The notes: generated by a model from the letters alone, not told the origin. A stretch of DNA of 41,299 nt from Rubrivivax sp. (GCA_004210455.1 SEFA01000057.1:1-41299); one strand, 5' to 3'. Numbered from the stretch's first letter, positions 15,133 through 29,334 are shown. Numbers and translations are program-made.

Positions 15133-17814
15133 TCACTTCTGCTGCGCGGCCCCCAGGTTGCGCAACCAGAACTGCTCGTACTTTCGATGCCATCCCACGG
15201 CCTTCACTGCGCCGCCGAGGGCGTGTTCGCCGTCGGGATCCAGGAAGAGTTCGACCAGCCCTTCCTTCCCCGACTCCAGCAGCGCGCGGTACACATTGAC
15301 GGTGTCCTGGTAGAGGACGTTCGGGTCCTGCATTCCGTGCACCAGCAGCAGCGGCTTCTTGAGGTTCTTCGCCAGCGGCAGCAGCGAGTATTTGCGCAGC
15401 ACGGGCTTGGTCCGGTCGACCTTGCCGATGGTGCGTCCGCTGTACCAGCTGTTGTAGTTCTCCCATTCCGTCGGGCCGGCGCCCGCGATGCCGGCCGCGA
15501 ACAGGTCGGGCTTGGTGTACATCGTGTACTGGGTCTGGAAGCCGCCGAAGCTCCAGCCGTTCAGGCCGATGCGCGTGCCGTCGACGCCCAGGTTGGTCTT
15601 CATGTACGCGGCCAGGTCTTCGAGGTCCTCGGTCTGGGGCGCGCCCGGCTTCTCCCAGTTGGCGTCGGCGAATTTTTCGCCGTAGTTGGAGTGGCCGCGC
15701 GGGTCCACCGTCACCGTGACGTAGCCGTGCTTGGCCGCCATGTACATCGCGAAAACGTAGCCGGTCGGCTGGAAGCTGTCGGTCTCGACCGAATGGCGGT
15801 CGTTCAGCGGCCCGCCGTAGGTGTAGACGATCGCCGCGCGCTTGTCGCTCGGCGCCCAGCCCAGCGGCTTGAAGACGTAGGCGGGGATGGTGTCGCCGTG
15901 GCGGTTCTTGAAGCTGAAGCGCTCCGGACGCAGCACGTCGACCTGCGCCCAGGCGGGATCGTGGCTCTGCGTCAGCAGCTTGCCCGCTTCCGCGCCGGCC
16001 GCGGGGGCCTGCCCCTTCAGGAGCTTGAGCTCGGGACGCTCGGCCCAGTTGCCGGCCACTGCGGCGGCCCACTGACCGCTGCGGGCCACCACCGCATTGC
16101 GATGGTAGTCCGGCGAGCGGCCCAGCGCCGTCATGCGACCGTCCTTCAGGTCGACGCGCCAGACGTTCATCGCGGCGTAGTCGTCCTTGTTGGCGACGAC
16201 GAACATCGTCTTCGCATCCGGCGTGAAACCCAGCACCTGGAAGGCTTCGAAATCTCCCGTCAGCAGCGGCTTGACCGACCGGTCGGCGCCGGCCGCGAGG
16301 CTCATCACGTAGGGCTGGCGCCAGCCCTTGTCGGCCAGGATCAGCACCAGCTGCCTGGAGTCCGGCGTGAACGACGGCGTCATCACGTTGACCAGCTCGT
16401 GGTGGATGGGCGCGCGGCGCTCCAGCACCATCTCCGGCTTGGACTCGCCCGGCTTGCCGAGGTAGACGCGGAACTGGTCCTTCTCGCGTTCGAACGTGGT
16501 GAAGGCATAGACGCTGCCGTCGCGGGCCCACACGACCGGCGAGATCTCGAACCAGTTGTCGCCGCCCGGATGCGTGAACACCGGCTGCGGCTGGCGCTCC
16601 GGCGCGGCGCCGGGCGTCGGCACCTTGCGGATGTAGATCGCCATCGAGGGCACGCCGCGCTTGTCGTCGGAGACCTCGCGGTCGACCTTCTTGGCGGTCG
16701 CCCAGCGATCGTTGAAGTTCATGATCTCGACCTGCCGGCCCGGCTTGGGCAGCGGCTTGCCATCGGCGCCGACCAGCGGCGCGTTGGCGACGAGCGCCAT
16801 CCAGCGGCCATCCTCGCTCATCGCCGTCTGGGCGATCTTGAACTTGCGGTCCTCGTCGTCCGGATTGAACAGCTCGCGGTTGATCACCTCGATGCCGGCC
16901 GTGGCCAGGCGCACGCGCAGCACACGCGTCTCGTCCTGCACGATCAGGAACTGGTCGTCCGGCGCATAGGCCACCGGCTTCAGCGTGCGACCCGTGGCGA
17001 GCAGCGGCTCGGCGCGCTCGCTGCCGGCCTTCCAACGCAGCAACTGGCCGCGGTAGGCCAGCACGAGTTCCTCGCCCTTGCACGCCCACACGAACTGCGA
17101 CACGCCGGGGTACAGGTCCTCGGGCTTGAGCTTCTCGCGTTCGCGCTTCTTCTTGAGCTCGTCGCGCAGCTCCCAGAGCGCCATGTCCTTGGGATCCTTG
17201 GCCGGCTTCTTCGCCTCGGGCGCCGACGCGGCGGAGGCCGGCGCGGCAGCCGCGACCGCGGCGTCGCCCCACGCGGCCTTCTCGGCGGCCTTGCGGGCCT
17301 CGTCGCGGGCCTTGCGCTCGGCCAGTTCGACCTTCAACTCGTCGATGGCCTTGCGCTCCCACTGCTCCAGGTCGACCGCCTCGCCGCGCAGGTAGGCGGC
17401 CTGCGCCTCCTCGCGGGCCTGGCGCTCGGCCAGTTCGTCGCGCTTCTGCTTGAGCTTCTTCGCGTAGCGGTCGAGGTTCTCCGGCGTCTCCACCGCGGCC
17501 ATCAGCGTGGGCGAGGTCAGGCGCAGGGTCCTCCCCGTCTGCGTGTCATGCACGTAGAGGTCCATGCCGGCTTCGCCGAACGGGTTCCACAGGTAGGCGA
17601 CGTAACGGCCGCTGGCGCTGAACTTCGCGTCCTTGGCGGACTCGCCGCGATAGGGCTCGGCGCGGAACAGCTGTTCCAGGGTCAGCGGCCGGTTGGTGAC
17701 GGCCACCGGTGCGGCGGCCGTCTGTGCCAGCGAGACCTCGCTGGTCGCCAGCCCCGTCGCCAGGGTCGCCAGCGCCAGGGAAGTGAGGATCCATTGCTTC
17801 AATCGTTGCTCCAC
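15133..17814 (-). CDS. S9-family prolyl-oligopeptidase-type serine peptidase, secreted
   Basis: An 893-residue protein with an N-terminal signal peptide (MEQRLKQWILTSLALATLAT, cleaved near SLAQ). A beta-propeller-like region is followed by a C-terminal alpha/beta-hydrolase domain. The catalytic triad is visible: Ser755 in NGWSFGGFQ, Asp830 in HGMQDPNVLY and His864 in DPDGEHALGG. GGPLNDRHS and PRGHSNYGEKFADANWE are typical of the S9B/C (dipeptidyl-peptidase-like) group. Residues about 115-240 are an extra, highly charged Ala/Lys/Glu-rich segment (KKLKQKRDELAERQAREEAQ, later KKKREREKLK) that should be a long coiled coil. It is expected to cleave peptides in the periplasm or outside the cell. 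Confidence 0.9.
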   Translation of the reverse strand: MEQRLKQWILTSLALATLATGLATSEVSLAQTAAAPVAVTNRPLTLEQLFRAEPYRGESAKDAKFSASGRYVAYLWNPFGEAGMDLYVHDTQTGRTLRLTSPTLMAAVETPENLDRYAKKLKQKRDELAERQAREEAQAAYLRGEAVDLEQWERKAIDELKVELAERKARDEARKAAEKAAWGDAAVAAAAPASAASAPEAKKPAKDPKDMALWELRDELKKKREREKLKPEDLYPGVSQFVWACKGEELVLAYRGQLLRWKAGSERAEPLLATGRTLKPVAYAPDDQFLIVQDETRVLRVRLATAGIEVINRELFNPDDEDRKFKIAQTAMSEDGRWMALVANAPLVGADGKPLPKPGRQVEIMNFNDRWATAKKVDREVSDDKRGVPSMAIYIRKVPTPGAAPERQPQPVFTHPGGDNWFEISPVVWARDGSVYAFTTFEREKDQFRVYLGKPGESKPEMVLERRAPIHHELVNVMTPSFTPDSRQLVLILADKGWRQPYVMSLAAGADRSVKPLLTGDFEAFQVLGFTPDAKTMFVVANKDDYAAMNVWRVDLKDGRMTALGRSPDYHRNAVVARSGQWAAAVAGNWAERPELKLLKGQAPAAGAEAGKLLTQSHDPAWAQVDVLRPERFSFKNRHGDTIPAYVFKPLGWAPSDKRAAIVYTYGGPLNDRHSVETDSFQPTGYVFAMYMAAKHGYVTVTVDPRGHSNYGEKFADANWEKPGAPQTEDLEDLAAYMKTNLGVDGTRIGLNGWSFGGFQTQYTMYTKPDLFAAGIAGAGPTEWENYNSWYSGRTIGKVDRTKPVLRKYSLLPLAKNLKKPLLLVHGMQDPNVLYQDTVNVYRALLESGKEGLVELFLDPDGEHALGGAVKAVGWHRKYEQFWLRNLGAAQQK

Positions 17815-17842
17815 GTCCCGCAGGGTCGGCGGGGGACGCGGG

Positions 17843-17848
17843 ATTCTA
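17843..17848 (-). promoter_or_regulatory. Candidate -10 box (TAGAAT) for the S9 peptidase gene
   Basis: The minus strand reads CCCTAGAATCCC, 29 bases before the S9 peptidase ATG. The same TAGAAT box occurs before uvrA. No convincing -35 is seen. The divergent gap 17815-18016 has no other gene. Confidence 0.35.
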
Positions 17849-18016
17849 GGGACGCCCTCAACAACTGCTTACCCCTGCGCTGTCCACCGCATCCGTCAAG
17901 CGCGCGTTAACTGTCCATACTTTCCCTAGGCAGGCCCTTTCCGGACGCCTCGCCCATGACCTCCGGCAGGGGGAAAGGTCGCGAAGCGAACCGGAAGCAC
18001 CAGAAAGAGGTATTCG

Positions 18017-18619
18017 ATGAAGCAGCTGATTCAACGCATCCTCGGCGCCGTGGCGCTGACGGCTGGCGCCTTGAGCGCGCCGGCGGCCTTCGCGGGCGAC
18101 GTGGGCGTGTCCATCAGCGTCGGGCAGCCGGGCTTCTACGGCCGGATCGACGTGGGCAACGTCCGTCCCGACGTGGTGTACGCGCAGCCGATGGTGATCG
18201 AGCGCGCCTATGCGCCCGCACCGCCGCTCTACCTGCGCGTTCCGCCGAACCATTACCGGTCCTGGGCGCGCCATTGCGGCTATTACGGCGCCTGCGGCCG
18301 GCAGGTGTACTTCGTGCAGGAGGGGTGGTATTCCCGCGCCTATGCGCCGGCCTATTACGGTCGTCCGCATGTGCATCCGATGCCGGTGTACGCGCCGCCT
18401 CCGCCGCCGCGGTGGGATCCGCCCCGTCGCGACCATTGGGACGGGCGCCGTGACTGGCATGACCATCGCGACGACCGTCGCGGCTGGGAAGGCCGTCGCT
18501 GGGACGAACGTCGGGACGACCATCGCGGGGGTGATCGTGGCGGCTGGGACCGCGGCGACCGTGGTGATCGCGGCGACCGGGGCGACCACGGCCACGGTCA
18601 CGGCCGGCATCGCGACTGA
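18017..18619 (+). CDS. Secreted protein with Asp/Arg/Gly/His-rich low-complexity tail
   Basis: A 200-residue predicted exported protein (signal MKQLIQRILGAVALTAGALS, cleavage after AFA). The first mature part (DVGVSISVGQPGFYGRIDVG) resembles small periplasmic proteins of unknown function. The middle has Tyr/Pro/Cys-rich sequence with two cysteines (ARHCGYYGACGRQVYFVQEG). The last 65 residues are a repetitive tail of Asp-Arg-Gly and His-Gly units (DRGDRGDRGDRGDHGHGHG). A tail like this could bind metal or nucleic acid, but that is a guess. AAAGAGG about eight bases before the ATG supports the start. Confidence 0.75.
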   Translation: MKQLIQRILGAVALTAGALSAPAAFAGDVGVSISVGQPGFYGRIDVGNVRPDVVYAQPMVIERAYAPAPPLYLRVPPNHYRSWARHCGYYGACGRQVYFVQEGWYSRAYAPAYYGRPHVHPMPVYAPPPPPRWDPPRRDHWDGRRDWHDHRDDRRGWEGRRWDERRDDHRGGDRGGWDRGDRGDRGDRGDHGHGHGRHRD

Positions 18620-18678
18620 CGGCCGTGTCAGCCCTGACAGGTCTGACAGGGTTGGCAGACGCCTCGCGAGGCCTCGCG

Positions 18679-18711
18679 TATAGTGGTCGGCTTACACACC
18701 AGCAAGGTGTG
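18679..18711 (+). promoter_or_regulatory. Candidate -10 box and leader hairpin
   Basis: TATAGT (18679-18684) is a good -10 hexamer. Downstream lies a small hairpin CACACC-agcaa-GGTGTG (18695-18711), just before the gene at 18729. Upstream, CTGACAG occurs twice (18634-18640 and 18643-18649), which may be an operator. The only TTGGCA is 21 bases from the -10 box, too far for a standard -35. Confidence 0.35.
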
Positions 18712-18728
18712 ATCCACAGCGCCGACGT

Positions 18729-19022
18729 ATGTTCGCCCAAGTCCTCGCCACTCTCGGTCTGCTGACCTGCGTGTTCCTCGCGATCGACATGGCGTTGCCG
18801 CGCCGGCACCAACTGGCCTGGCGGGCCTGGCTGAAGCGGATCGGATGGCGCATGAGCGGGTTCAGCCTGCGCGGCCGCTTCAGTTCCCGCGACCGTCGCC
18901 GCGCCGCCCATGACGCGGCGCTCGATGCGATCGCGCGAGCGAAACACCGCTCCGGCACCTGGGACGGCAACGTCTATCACGGCGACGACTTCGAACAGCG
19001 GCAGCGGCGCAAGCCGCATTGA
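18729..19022 (+). CDS. Small membrane-anchored basic protein, unknown
   Basis: A 97-residue protein with one N-terminal hydrophobic helix (FAQVLATLGLLTCVFLAIDM) followed by a strongly basic cytoplasmic tail (RRHQLAWRAWLKRIGWRMSG, RGRFSSRDRRRAAHDAAL). I do not recognise it. It has a plausible promoter upstream and a perfect intrinsic terminator 29 bases after its stop, so it looks like a real single-gene unit. By the positive-inside rule the tail should face the cytoplasm. Confidence 0.65.
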   Translation: MFAQVLATLGLLTCVFLAIDMALPRRHQLAWRAWLKRIGWRMSGFSLRGRFSSRDRRRAAHDAALDAIARAKHRSGTWDGNVYHGDDFEQRQRRKPH

Positions 19023-19050
19023 CGGCTCCGCCACCGCCCACGACACCTGC

Positions 19051-19078
19051 GAAAACGGCCTCTCACGAGGCCGTTTTC
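19051..19078. terminator. Bidirectional intrinsic terminator
   Basis: GAAAACGGCCTC-tcac-GAGGCCGTTTTC is a perfect 12-bp stem with a 4-base loop. It has an A-run on the left and a T-run on the right, the classic form of a terminator working in both directions. It separates the small membrane protein gene (plus) from the 3' end of uvrA (minus). Confidence 0.92.
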
Positions 19079-19099
19079 CATGACGCGATGCCAGATCGC

Positions 19100-24736
<5,637 letters not shown>

Positions 24737-24778
24737 GTGGTGTCGGCTCTCGCGCCTCGAAAAAGGCAGTGGGCGATG

Positions 24779-24784
24779 ATTCTA
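24779..24784 (-). promoter_or_regulatory. Candidate -10 box (TAGAAT) for uvrA
   Basis: The minus strand reads CCCTAGAATCATC, 43 bases before the uvrA ATG. The context is nearly the same as at the S9 peptidase gene. No clear -35 is present. Confidence 0.4.
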
Positions 24785-24960
24785 GGGAGCGCCGGACCCC
24801 GGATTGGCAGCAGCGGGCGACGAGTGGGCGAACGGGCGGCGGACGCCCGGTGCCAGACCGCCGATCGTCGTCCGTGGCGCCCGCCACGACACAGTGGTAA
24901 GCAATTGCAAGCCAGCGACCGCTCAGGAAGCCTTTGCCTACCTCTTGTCAAGGCCTCCGA

Positions 24961-24988
24961 TTGATGACTTCCGCACACTTGCTAGTCT
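24961..24988 (+). promoter_or_regulatory. Candidate promoter for the receiver-domain gene
   Basis: TTGATG (24961-24966) and TAGTCT (24983-24988) with a 16-base spacer form a plausible sigma70 promoter. The 378-base gap 24737-25114 otherwise shows no gene. Confidence 0.4.
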
Positions 24989-25114
24989 TCGTGGGGTGCG
25001 GCAACAATGGACCCCGTCGTCGCCAAACAACACCGGCGCCCGGTTTCACCCGTACGGCGGACGACTTTTCTAGGGCATATCCCCCTCCTGCCCGGGTCGG
25101 GGACGACAAGCGAC

Positions 25115-25645
25115 ATGGACAGAAACGACGGCCATCCCTTTTCCGGAAGTTCCGAGACCACCCTGGTCTTGATGACCTCGGACGCGTCCTCCAAGCCCGC
25201 CCCCCCGTCCACGATGACCGACCCTTCCGTCTCCGGCCAGCGTCCGGCGCCCGGCGAGCCCTTCGTGCTGCTGGTCGAGGACAACCCGATCAACCAGGTC
25301 GTCGCGCTGGAGTTCCTGGCGCTGATGGGCCTGAAGACGCAGCTCGCGCGCAACGGCCAGGAAGCGCTGGACCTGTGCGAGCAGGCCGCCCCCAGCCTGG
25401 TGCTGATGGACATCCAGATGCCGGGCATGGACGGCCTGGAATGCGCGCGCCGGCTGCGGGAGCAGCAGGCGCAGGGGCGACTGCCGCGTTTCCCGATCCT
25501 GGCGCTGACCGCCCACGCGCTGGACAGCGACGTCGCCGACAGCCTGAAGGCGGGGATGGATGAGCACCTGACCAAGCCGCTCGACTTCCTGACGCTGCGT
25601 CGCCGGCTGGCGCGCTGGCTGGATCTGCCGCAGCTCAACGACTGA
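25115..25645 (+). CDS. Stand-alone response-regulator receiver protein
   Basis: A 176-residue protein with a single CheY-like receiver domain in its C-terminal 130 residues. FVLLVEDNPINQVVALEFLA carries the acidic pair, SLVLMDIQMPGMDGLE the phosphoacceptor Asp, LALTAHA the switch Thr and HLTKPLDFLTL the conserved Lys. There is no output domain. The receiver most resembles those of hybrid histidine kinases, so it may be a phosphorelay intermediate or a protein-interaction regulator. The start is uncertain: ATGs at 25007, 25115, 25172 and 25214 are all in frame. 25115 is chosen because the segment before it does not look coding, while the 30-odd residues after it are only a Ser/Pro-rich leader. 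No kinase gene is nearby. Confidence 0.85.
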   Translation: MDRNDGHPFSGSSETTLVLMTSDASSKPAPPSTMTDPSVSGQRPAPGEPFVLLVEDNPINQVVALEFLALMGLKTQLARNGQEALDLCEQAAPSLVLMDIQMPGMDGLECARRLREQQAQGRLPRFPILALTAHALDSDVADSLKAGMDEHLTKPLDFLTLRRRLARWLDLPQLND

Positions 25646-25832
25646 CCCCCGCGAGAGGTCCCTCCAACGTGGGATGAGGCCTCGTCACAACGGGGGGACA
25701 CTCGTTATTTCGAGGGTCTTTGACGGCGCTCAAAGCTTCCGCGAATCCCCCCTCGCGGCGCTGGCCTTGAGCGCGGTGTGCGTGCTCCACTTTCCGTCCG
25801 CATCCGATGTCCGGGTGCCTGAGGAGTGCTGC

Positions 25833-26045
25833 ATGTTCAGTCGAAACCACATCCAGATGTCCGAGTCGTTGATGGATCTGATCCAGCGATCGGCTCGAGA
25901 AGACGGCATTCGCGACAGCGAGGTCATGATCCGTGCGCTGGCCATGTACTTCACCTTTCGGCAGGAGGTCCGGAGCGGGCTGGTGCTTGGCCTCATCGAC
26001 CCGGAGCATCAACACCAACTGAAGCAGGCGTTCGATGTCTTCTAA
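25833..26045 (+). CDS. Ribbon-helix-helix-like small protein
   Basis: A 70-residue protein: MFSRNHIQMSESLMDLIQRS, then AREDGIRDSEVMIRALAMYF. The beta strand followed by two helices, with the pattern of hydrophobic residues around SESLMDLI...DSEVMIRALAMY, fits the MetJ/Arc/CopG ribbon-helix-helix fold of small DNA-binding proteins. GAGGAG lies seven bases before the ATG. Its last 11 bases overlap the start of the next gene, so the two are translationally coupled. The upstream gap (25646-25832) has a dyad CTTTGA-N6-TCAAAG (25718-25735) that could be an autoregulatory operator. Family assignment is by eye and only moderately sure. Confidence 0.6.
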   Translation: MFSRNHIQMSESLMDLIQRSAREDGIRDSEVMIRALAMYFTFRQEVRSGLVLGLIDPEHQHQLKQAFDVF

Positions 26046-26304
26046 GTGGACGGACTTCGCACGGAGGTTGCCTGCCAATCACGAGCTCAAGATCAATCCC
26101 TCCGAGTCCGAGCCGGACGGTCATGTTCGCCGCGTCAAGGACCTGACCCTCTTCTTCTTCGGACTGCTGGTGCTTGTGACCGTCGTGAGCTACAGCCTGG
26201 TCGTGCTGTTGTCCGACTGCATGGGCGCGGAAGACCGGCGATGGGCCACATCCACCCTCACCGCCGTGTTCGGTGGGGCGCTGGGCTGGCTGATCAAGCG
26301 ATGA
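26035..26304 (+). CDS. Small two-TM membrane protein, unknown
   Basis: An 89-residue protein with a hydrophilic N-terminus (MSSKWTDFARRLPANHELKI), a long hydrophobic helix (LTLFFFGLLVLVTVVSYSLV) and a second, glycine-containing helix at the C-terminus (TSTLTAVFGGALGWLIKR). The form ATSTLTAVFGGALGWL resembles C-termini of small membrane proteins from mobile elements. It starts inside the preceding ribbon-helix-helix-like gene. Function unknown. A DNA-binding regulator coupled to a small membrane protein recalls toxin-antitoxin layouts, but nothing in the sequence proves this. Confidence 0.6.
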   Translation: MSSKWTDFARRLPANHELKINPSESEPDGHVRRVKDLTLFFFGLLVLVTVVSYSLVVLLSDCMGAEDRRWATSTLTAVFGGALGWLIKR

Positions 26305-26326
26305 GCGCCGTGACGCAATACGGACT

Positions 26327-27172
26327 TCACGCCCCTTCAAGAAACCGCTGTACGACCGCGAAGTGCTCCGGCACGTTGAGTGCCGGGGCGTGGCCGCAGC
26401 CCGGGATCGTCACCACCTCCGCCCGCGGACCGCGCACGCGCATCGCCTCGGCCATCTCCGGCAGCAGAAGATCCGACGTTTCGCCACGCAGGCAGAGCAC
26501 CGGCAAGCTCAGCGAGTCCCACTCCGTCCAGCGCTTGTAATCGTCCGGATGGACGAAGAACTGGCGCACCATCGCCGGGTCGTAATGCGGCGTCACTCGC
26601 CCGTCGGGCAGCCGACGCACCGAGCTCTCCGTCAACCGACGCCATTGCGCATCGCTCATCCAGCCGTAGGGCTGGTAGATCTGGCGGAAGTACTGTTCCA
26701 GCTCCGACAGCGTGTCGAAGGCCGACGGCGACCCCGCGTAGCTGCGGATGCGCTGGATCGCCGGTTCCGCGAGTTCCGGACCGATGTCATTGAGCACCAG
26801 CCGTCGGATGCGACCGCGCAGCGAGCTCGCCGCGGCCAGCAAACCGATCGCTCCACCCATCGATGTGCCGACCCAATGGAACGTTGGCAGCGTCAGTTGG
26901 TCGACGAGCGCCACCGCCAGCTTCACGTAGAACGCCAGGCAGTACTCGTTGTCCGGATCCGGACTCCACTGTGACAACCCTCTTCCGAGGGTGTCCGGAC
27001 ACACCACGAAGTAGCGGCCCGTTCCCGCGAGGTGGGCCGCCAGTTCGTCCATGTCGCGCCCCGTGCGCGCCAAGCCGTGCCAGGCGATTACAGGCTCGGC
27101 GCCCGGCTCGCCCCAGGTTTGGACATGGATCTCGCGGCCTTCGCAGCGCAGGTAGTTCGATATCGACTTCAC
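26327..27172 (-). CDS. Alpha/beta hydrolase, last gene of the transporter operon
   Basis: A 281-residue cytoplasmic hydrolase. The nucleophile elbow is WVGTSMGGAIGLLAA (Ser), the oxyanion region is VIAWHGLARTGRDMDEL, and the catalytic His is in IPGCGHAPALNVPEHF. A GTG start at 27172 is chosen because GAGGAGGGG lies just upstream and the GTG overlaps the livM stop (GTGA). Upstream in-frame ATG residues fall inside livM. Family members cleave esters, lactones or C-C bonds. In this operon a natural guess is hydrolysis of imported hydroxyalkanoate oligomers, which would complement the secreted depolymerase. This is inference from position. Confidence 0.8.
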   Translation of the reverse strand: MKSISNYLRCEGREIHVQTWGEPGAEPVIAWHGLARTGRDMDELAAHLAGTGRYFVVCPDTLGRGLSQWSPDPDNEYCLAFYVKLAVALVDQLTLPTFHWVGTSMGGAIGLLAAASSLRGRIRRLVLNDIGPELAEPAIQRIRSYAGSPSAFDTLSELEQYFRQIYQPYGWMSDAQWRRLTESSVRRLPDGRVTPHYDPAMVRQFFVHPDDYKRWTEWDSLSLPVLCLRGETSDLLLPEMAEAMRVRGPRAEVVTIPGCGHAPALNVPEHFAVVQRFLEGA

Positions 27173-28254
27173 GATCCCCTCCTCGCCAGCCGCAGGCGCC
27201 CGACCAGGCCGTTCGGGAAGTGGTACACGGCCAGCACGAACAGCACGCCCAGCCACAGCAGCCAGCGCTCCGGCGCGATCAGCTGCGACAGCACCGGCAC
27301 GCCCGCCACCGCCGAAGCGCCGACCCGCATCAGGTCCTGCAGGTAGCTTTGCGCCAGCACGAACAGCACGCTGCCGATCACCGCGCCGTAGATCGTGCCC
27401 ATGCCGCCGATCACGACGATCAGCAGGATGTCCAGCATGATCTCGAAGGACAGCGACGTGTCCGGCCCGTTGTAGCGCAGCCAGATCGCCAGCAGCGCCC
27501 CGGCCAGCGTCGCGAAGACGGCCGCCAGCAGCGTCGACAAGGTGCGGTAGGTCACCAGCCGGTAGCCGAGCGCCTCGGCGCGGAAGTCGTTGTCGCGGAT
27601 GGCCTGCAGCACGCGGCCGAACGGCGAGTTGACGATGCGCAGCAGCGCCAGCACCAGCATCACGGCGACGACGAACAGCAGGTAGTAGGTCAACAGCCGA
27701 CCGTCGATGACAACGCCGAGCACAGGCTCCTCAAGGAATTCCGTCGACGGCGAGAGCAGCTCCGGGAGCCGGAAGTTGAGCCCGTCCTCTCCGCCGGTGA
27801 AGTCGGACAGCTGCGAAGCCAGACCCTGGAACGCCGCCGCGACGGCCAGCGTGATCATTGCGAAGAAGATCGCCTTCACGCGCAGCGAGAACAGCCCGAT
27901 GACGAGCGCCAGCAGCAGCGACACCGCCAGCGCGCCACCGATGCCGACCGCCAGCGCCGCGAAGCCCGGCGCCATCCGCGAGCTCGCGATGGCGACGCCG
28001 TAGGCCCCGATGCCGAAGAACATGGTGTGCGCGAAGCTCACGATGCCGGTGTAGCCGAGCAGCAGGTCGTAGCTGCTGACGAGCACGATGAAGACGAGGA
28101 TCTTGGCCGCGACGTTCAGCGCCTTGGTGCCCGGGAACACGAACGGCGCGAGCGCCAGCCCGAGCACGGTGATCAGCAGCAGCGCCGCCAGCACGCGGCT
28201 GCGGGGCAGGTCGTGCGACAGCACGGACCGGAGCAGGGAGGGGATCAGGCGCAT
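27169..28254 (-). CDS. livM: LivM-like ABC transporter permease
   Basis: A 361-residue inner-membrane permease of the HAAT (branched-chain amino acid/amide) family. About nine hydrophobic segments are present, with the family phrases SSYDLLLGYTGIVSFAHTMF and FGRVLQAIRDNDFRAEALGY (the coupling loop contacting the ATPase), and GGMGTIYGAVIGSVLFVLAQ near the end. It pairs with LivH. It lies 16 bases after livH and overlaps the hydrolase start. Substrate cannot be read from the permease. Confidence 0.92.
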   Translation of the reverse strand: MRLIPSLLRSVLSHDLPRSRVLAALLLITVLGLALAPFVFPGTKALNVAAKILVFIVLVSSYDLLLGYTGIVSFAHTMFFGIGAYGVAIASSRMAPGFAALAVGIGGALAVSLLLALVIGLFSLRVKAIFFAMITLAVAAAFQGLASQLSDFTGGEDGLNFRLPELLSPSTEFLEEPVLGVVIDGRLLTYYLLFVVAVMLVLALLRIVNSPFGRVLQAIRDNDFRAEALGYRLVTYRTLSTLLAAVFATLAGALLAIWLRYNGPDTSLSFEIMLDILLIVVIGGMGTIYGAVIGSVLFVLAQSYLQDLMRVGASAVAGVPVLSQLIAPERWLLWLGVLFVLAVYHFPNGLVGRLRLARRGS

Positions 28255-28270
28255 GGCAAGCTCGCTCCGC

Positions 28271-29334
28271 TCAACGGTGGCCGACCGGATAAAGGCCCTG
28301 CGGCCGCCACAACAGCACGGCGACCATCAGCCCGATGTTGGAGAACAGCGCCGCCTTGGGCGCGAGGAAACCGCAGTAGTTGGCCATCAGCCCGACCAGC
28401 AGCGCGCCGACGAAGCAGCCCAGTGTCGAGCCCAGCCCGCCGATGATGATCACGATGAAGATCAGCGTGTTGACCTGCGCGCCGATCTGCGGGATGACGC
28501 TCTGCTGGTAGAGCCCCCACAGCACGCCGCCCAGGCCCGCCAGGCCGGACCCGGCGACGAAGACCGCCACGAACAGCCGCCGGATGCGATAACCGAGGCT
28601 CTCGACCATCTCCCGGTCCTGCACGCCCGCGCGGATCAGCAGGCCGAGCTTGGTCCGGTTGAGCAGCCACAGCAGTCCGACGAACACCGCGAGACCGACG
28701 ACGACGGCGAGCAGCCGGAACTTCTCGACCGCCACGTCGCCGACGACGAGCGCGCCGCGCAGCGACTCCGGCGGCTGCAGCGGGATCATCTGCGGGCCCC
28801 AGACCAGCTTGATCAGCTCCTCGCCGATGATCATGCCGCCCATCGTGATCAGGATCTGTTTCAGATGCATGCCGTAGACGGGCCGCACCAGCACCCGTTC
28901 GAAGACCAGGCCCAGGGCCGCCGCGCTTACGATGCCTGCGAGCGCCGCCACGGCCACCGCGCCGAGATTGACCGTGAGCGACGGACTCGACACGAAGCCC
29001 CCGTAGGTGTTCATCGCCCCCATCACCGTCGTCGCGACGAAGGCGCCCAGCGCGATGAACACGCCATGGCCGAAGTTCAGCACGTCCATCAGGCCGAAGA
29101 CCAGCGTCAGGCCCGAAGCGATGACGAAGACGATCAATCCCATCGCCAAGCCGGCGATCGTCAAGGTCGCCCAGCTCGACATGGACCCGATCAGCGGCAG
29201 CGCCGCCAGCGCCAGCGCCAGGACCAGCGCCAGCGGGATGGCATCGAAGCGCGCGCGGGGCACCGGCTGCGCACCGTCCGTCGAGCCGTGCACGGGCTTG
29301 GGCATTGCAGCGGTCCTCATCGTGTCCTTTCCGC

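Noticed and set aside
15187-17910. A 907-codon open frame opposite the S9 peptidase
   Set aside because: Same cause: a GC-driven shadow with no recognisable domain; the minus-strand gene has a signal peptide and full catalytic triad.
24737-25114. LexA (SOS) box upstream of uvrA
   Set aside because: No CTGT-N8-ACAG or close match was found in the gap.
25833-26304. Firm call of a toxin-antitoxin module
   Set aside because: Only gene size, overlap and a possible RHH fold support it; no known toxin family is recognised.
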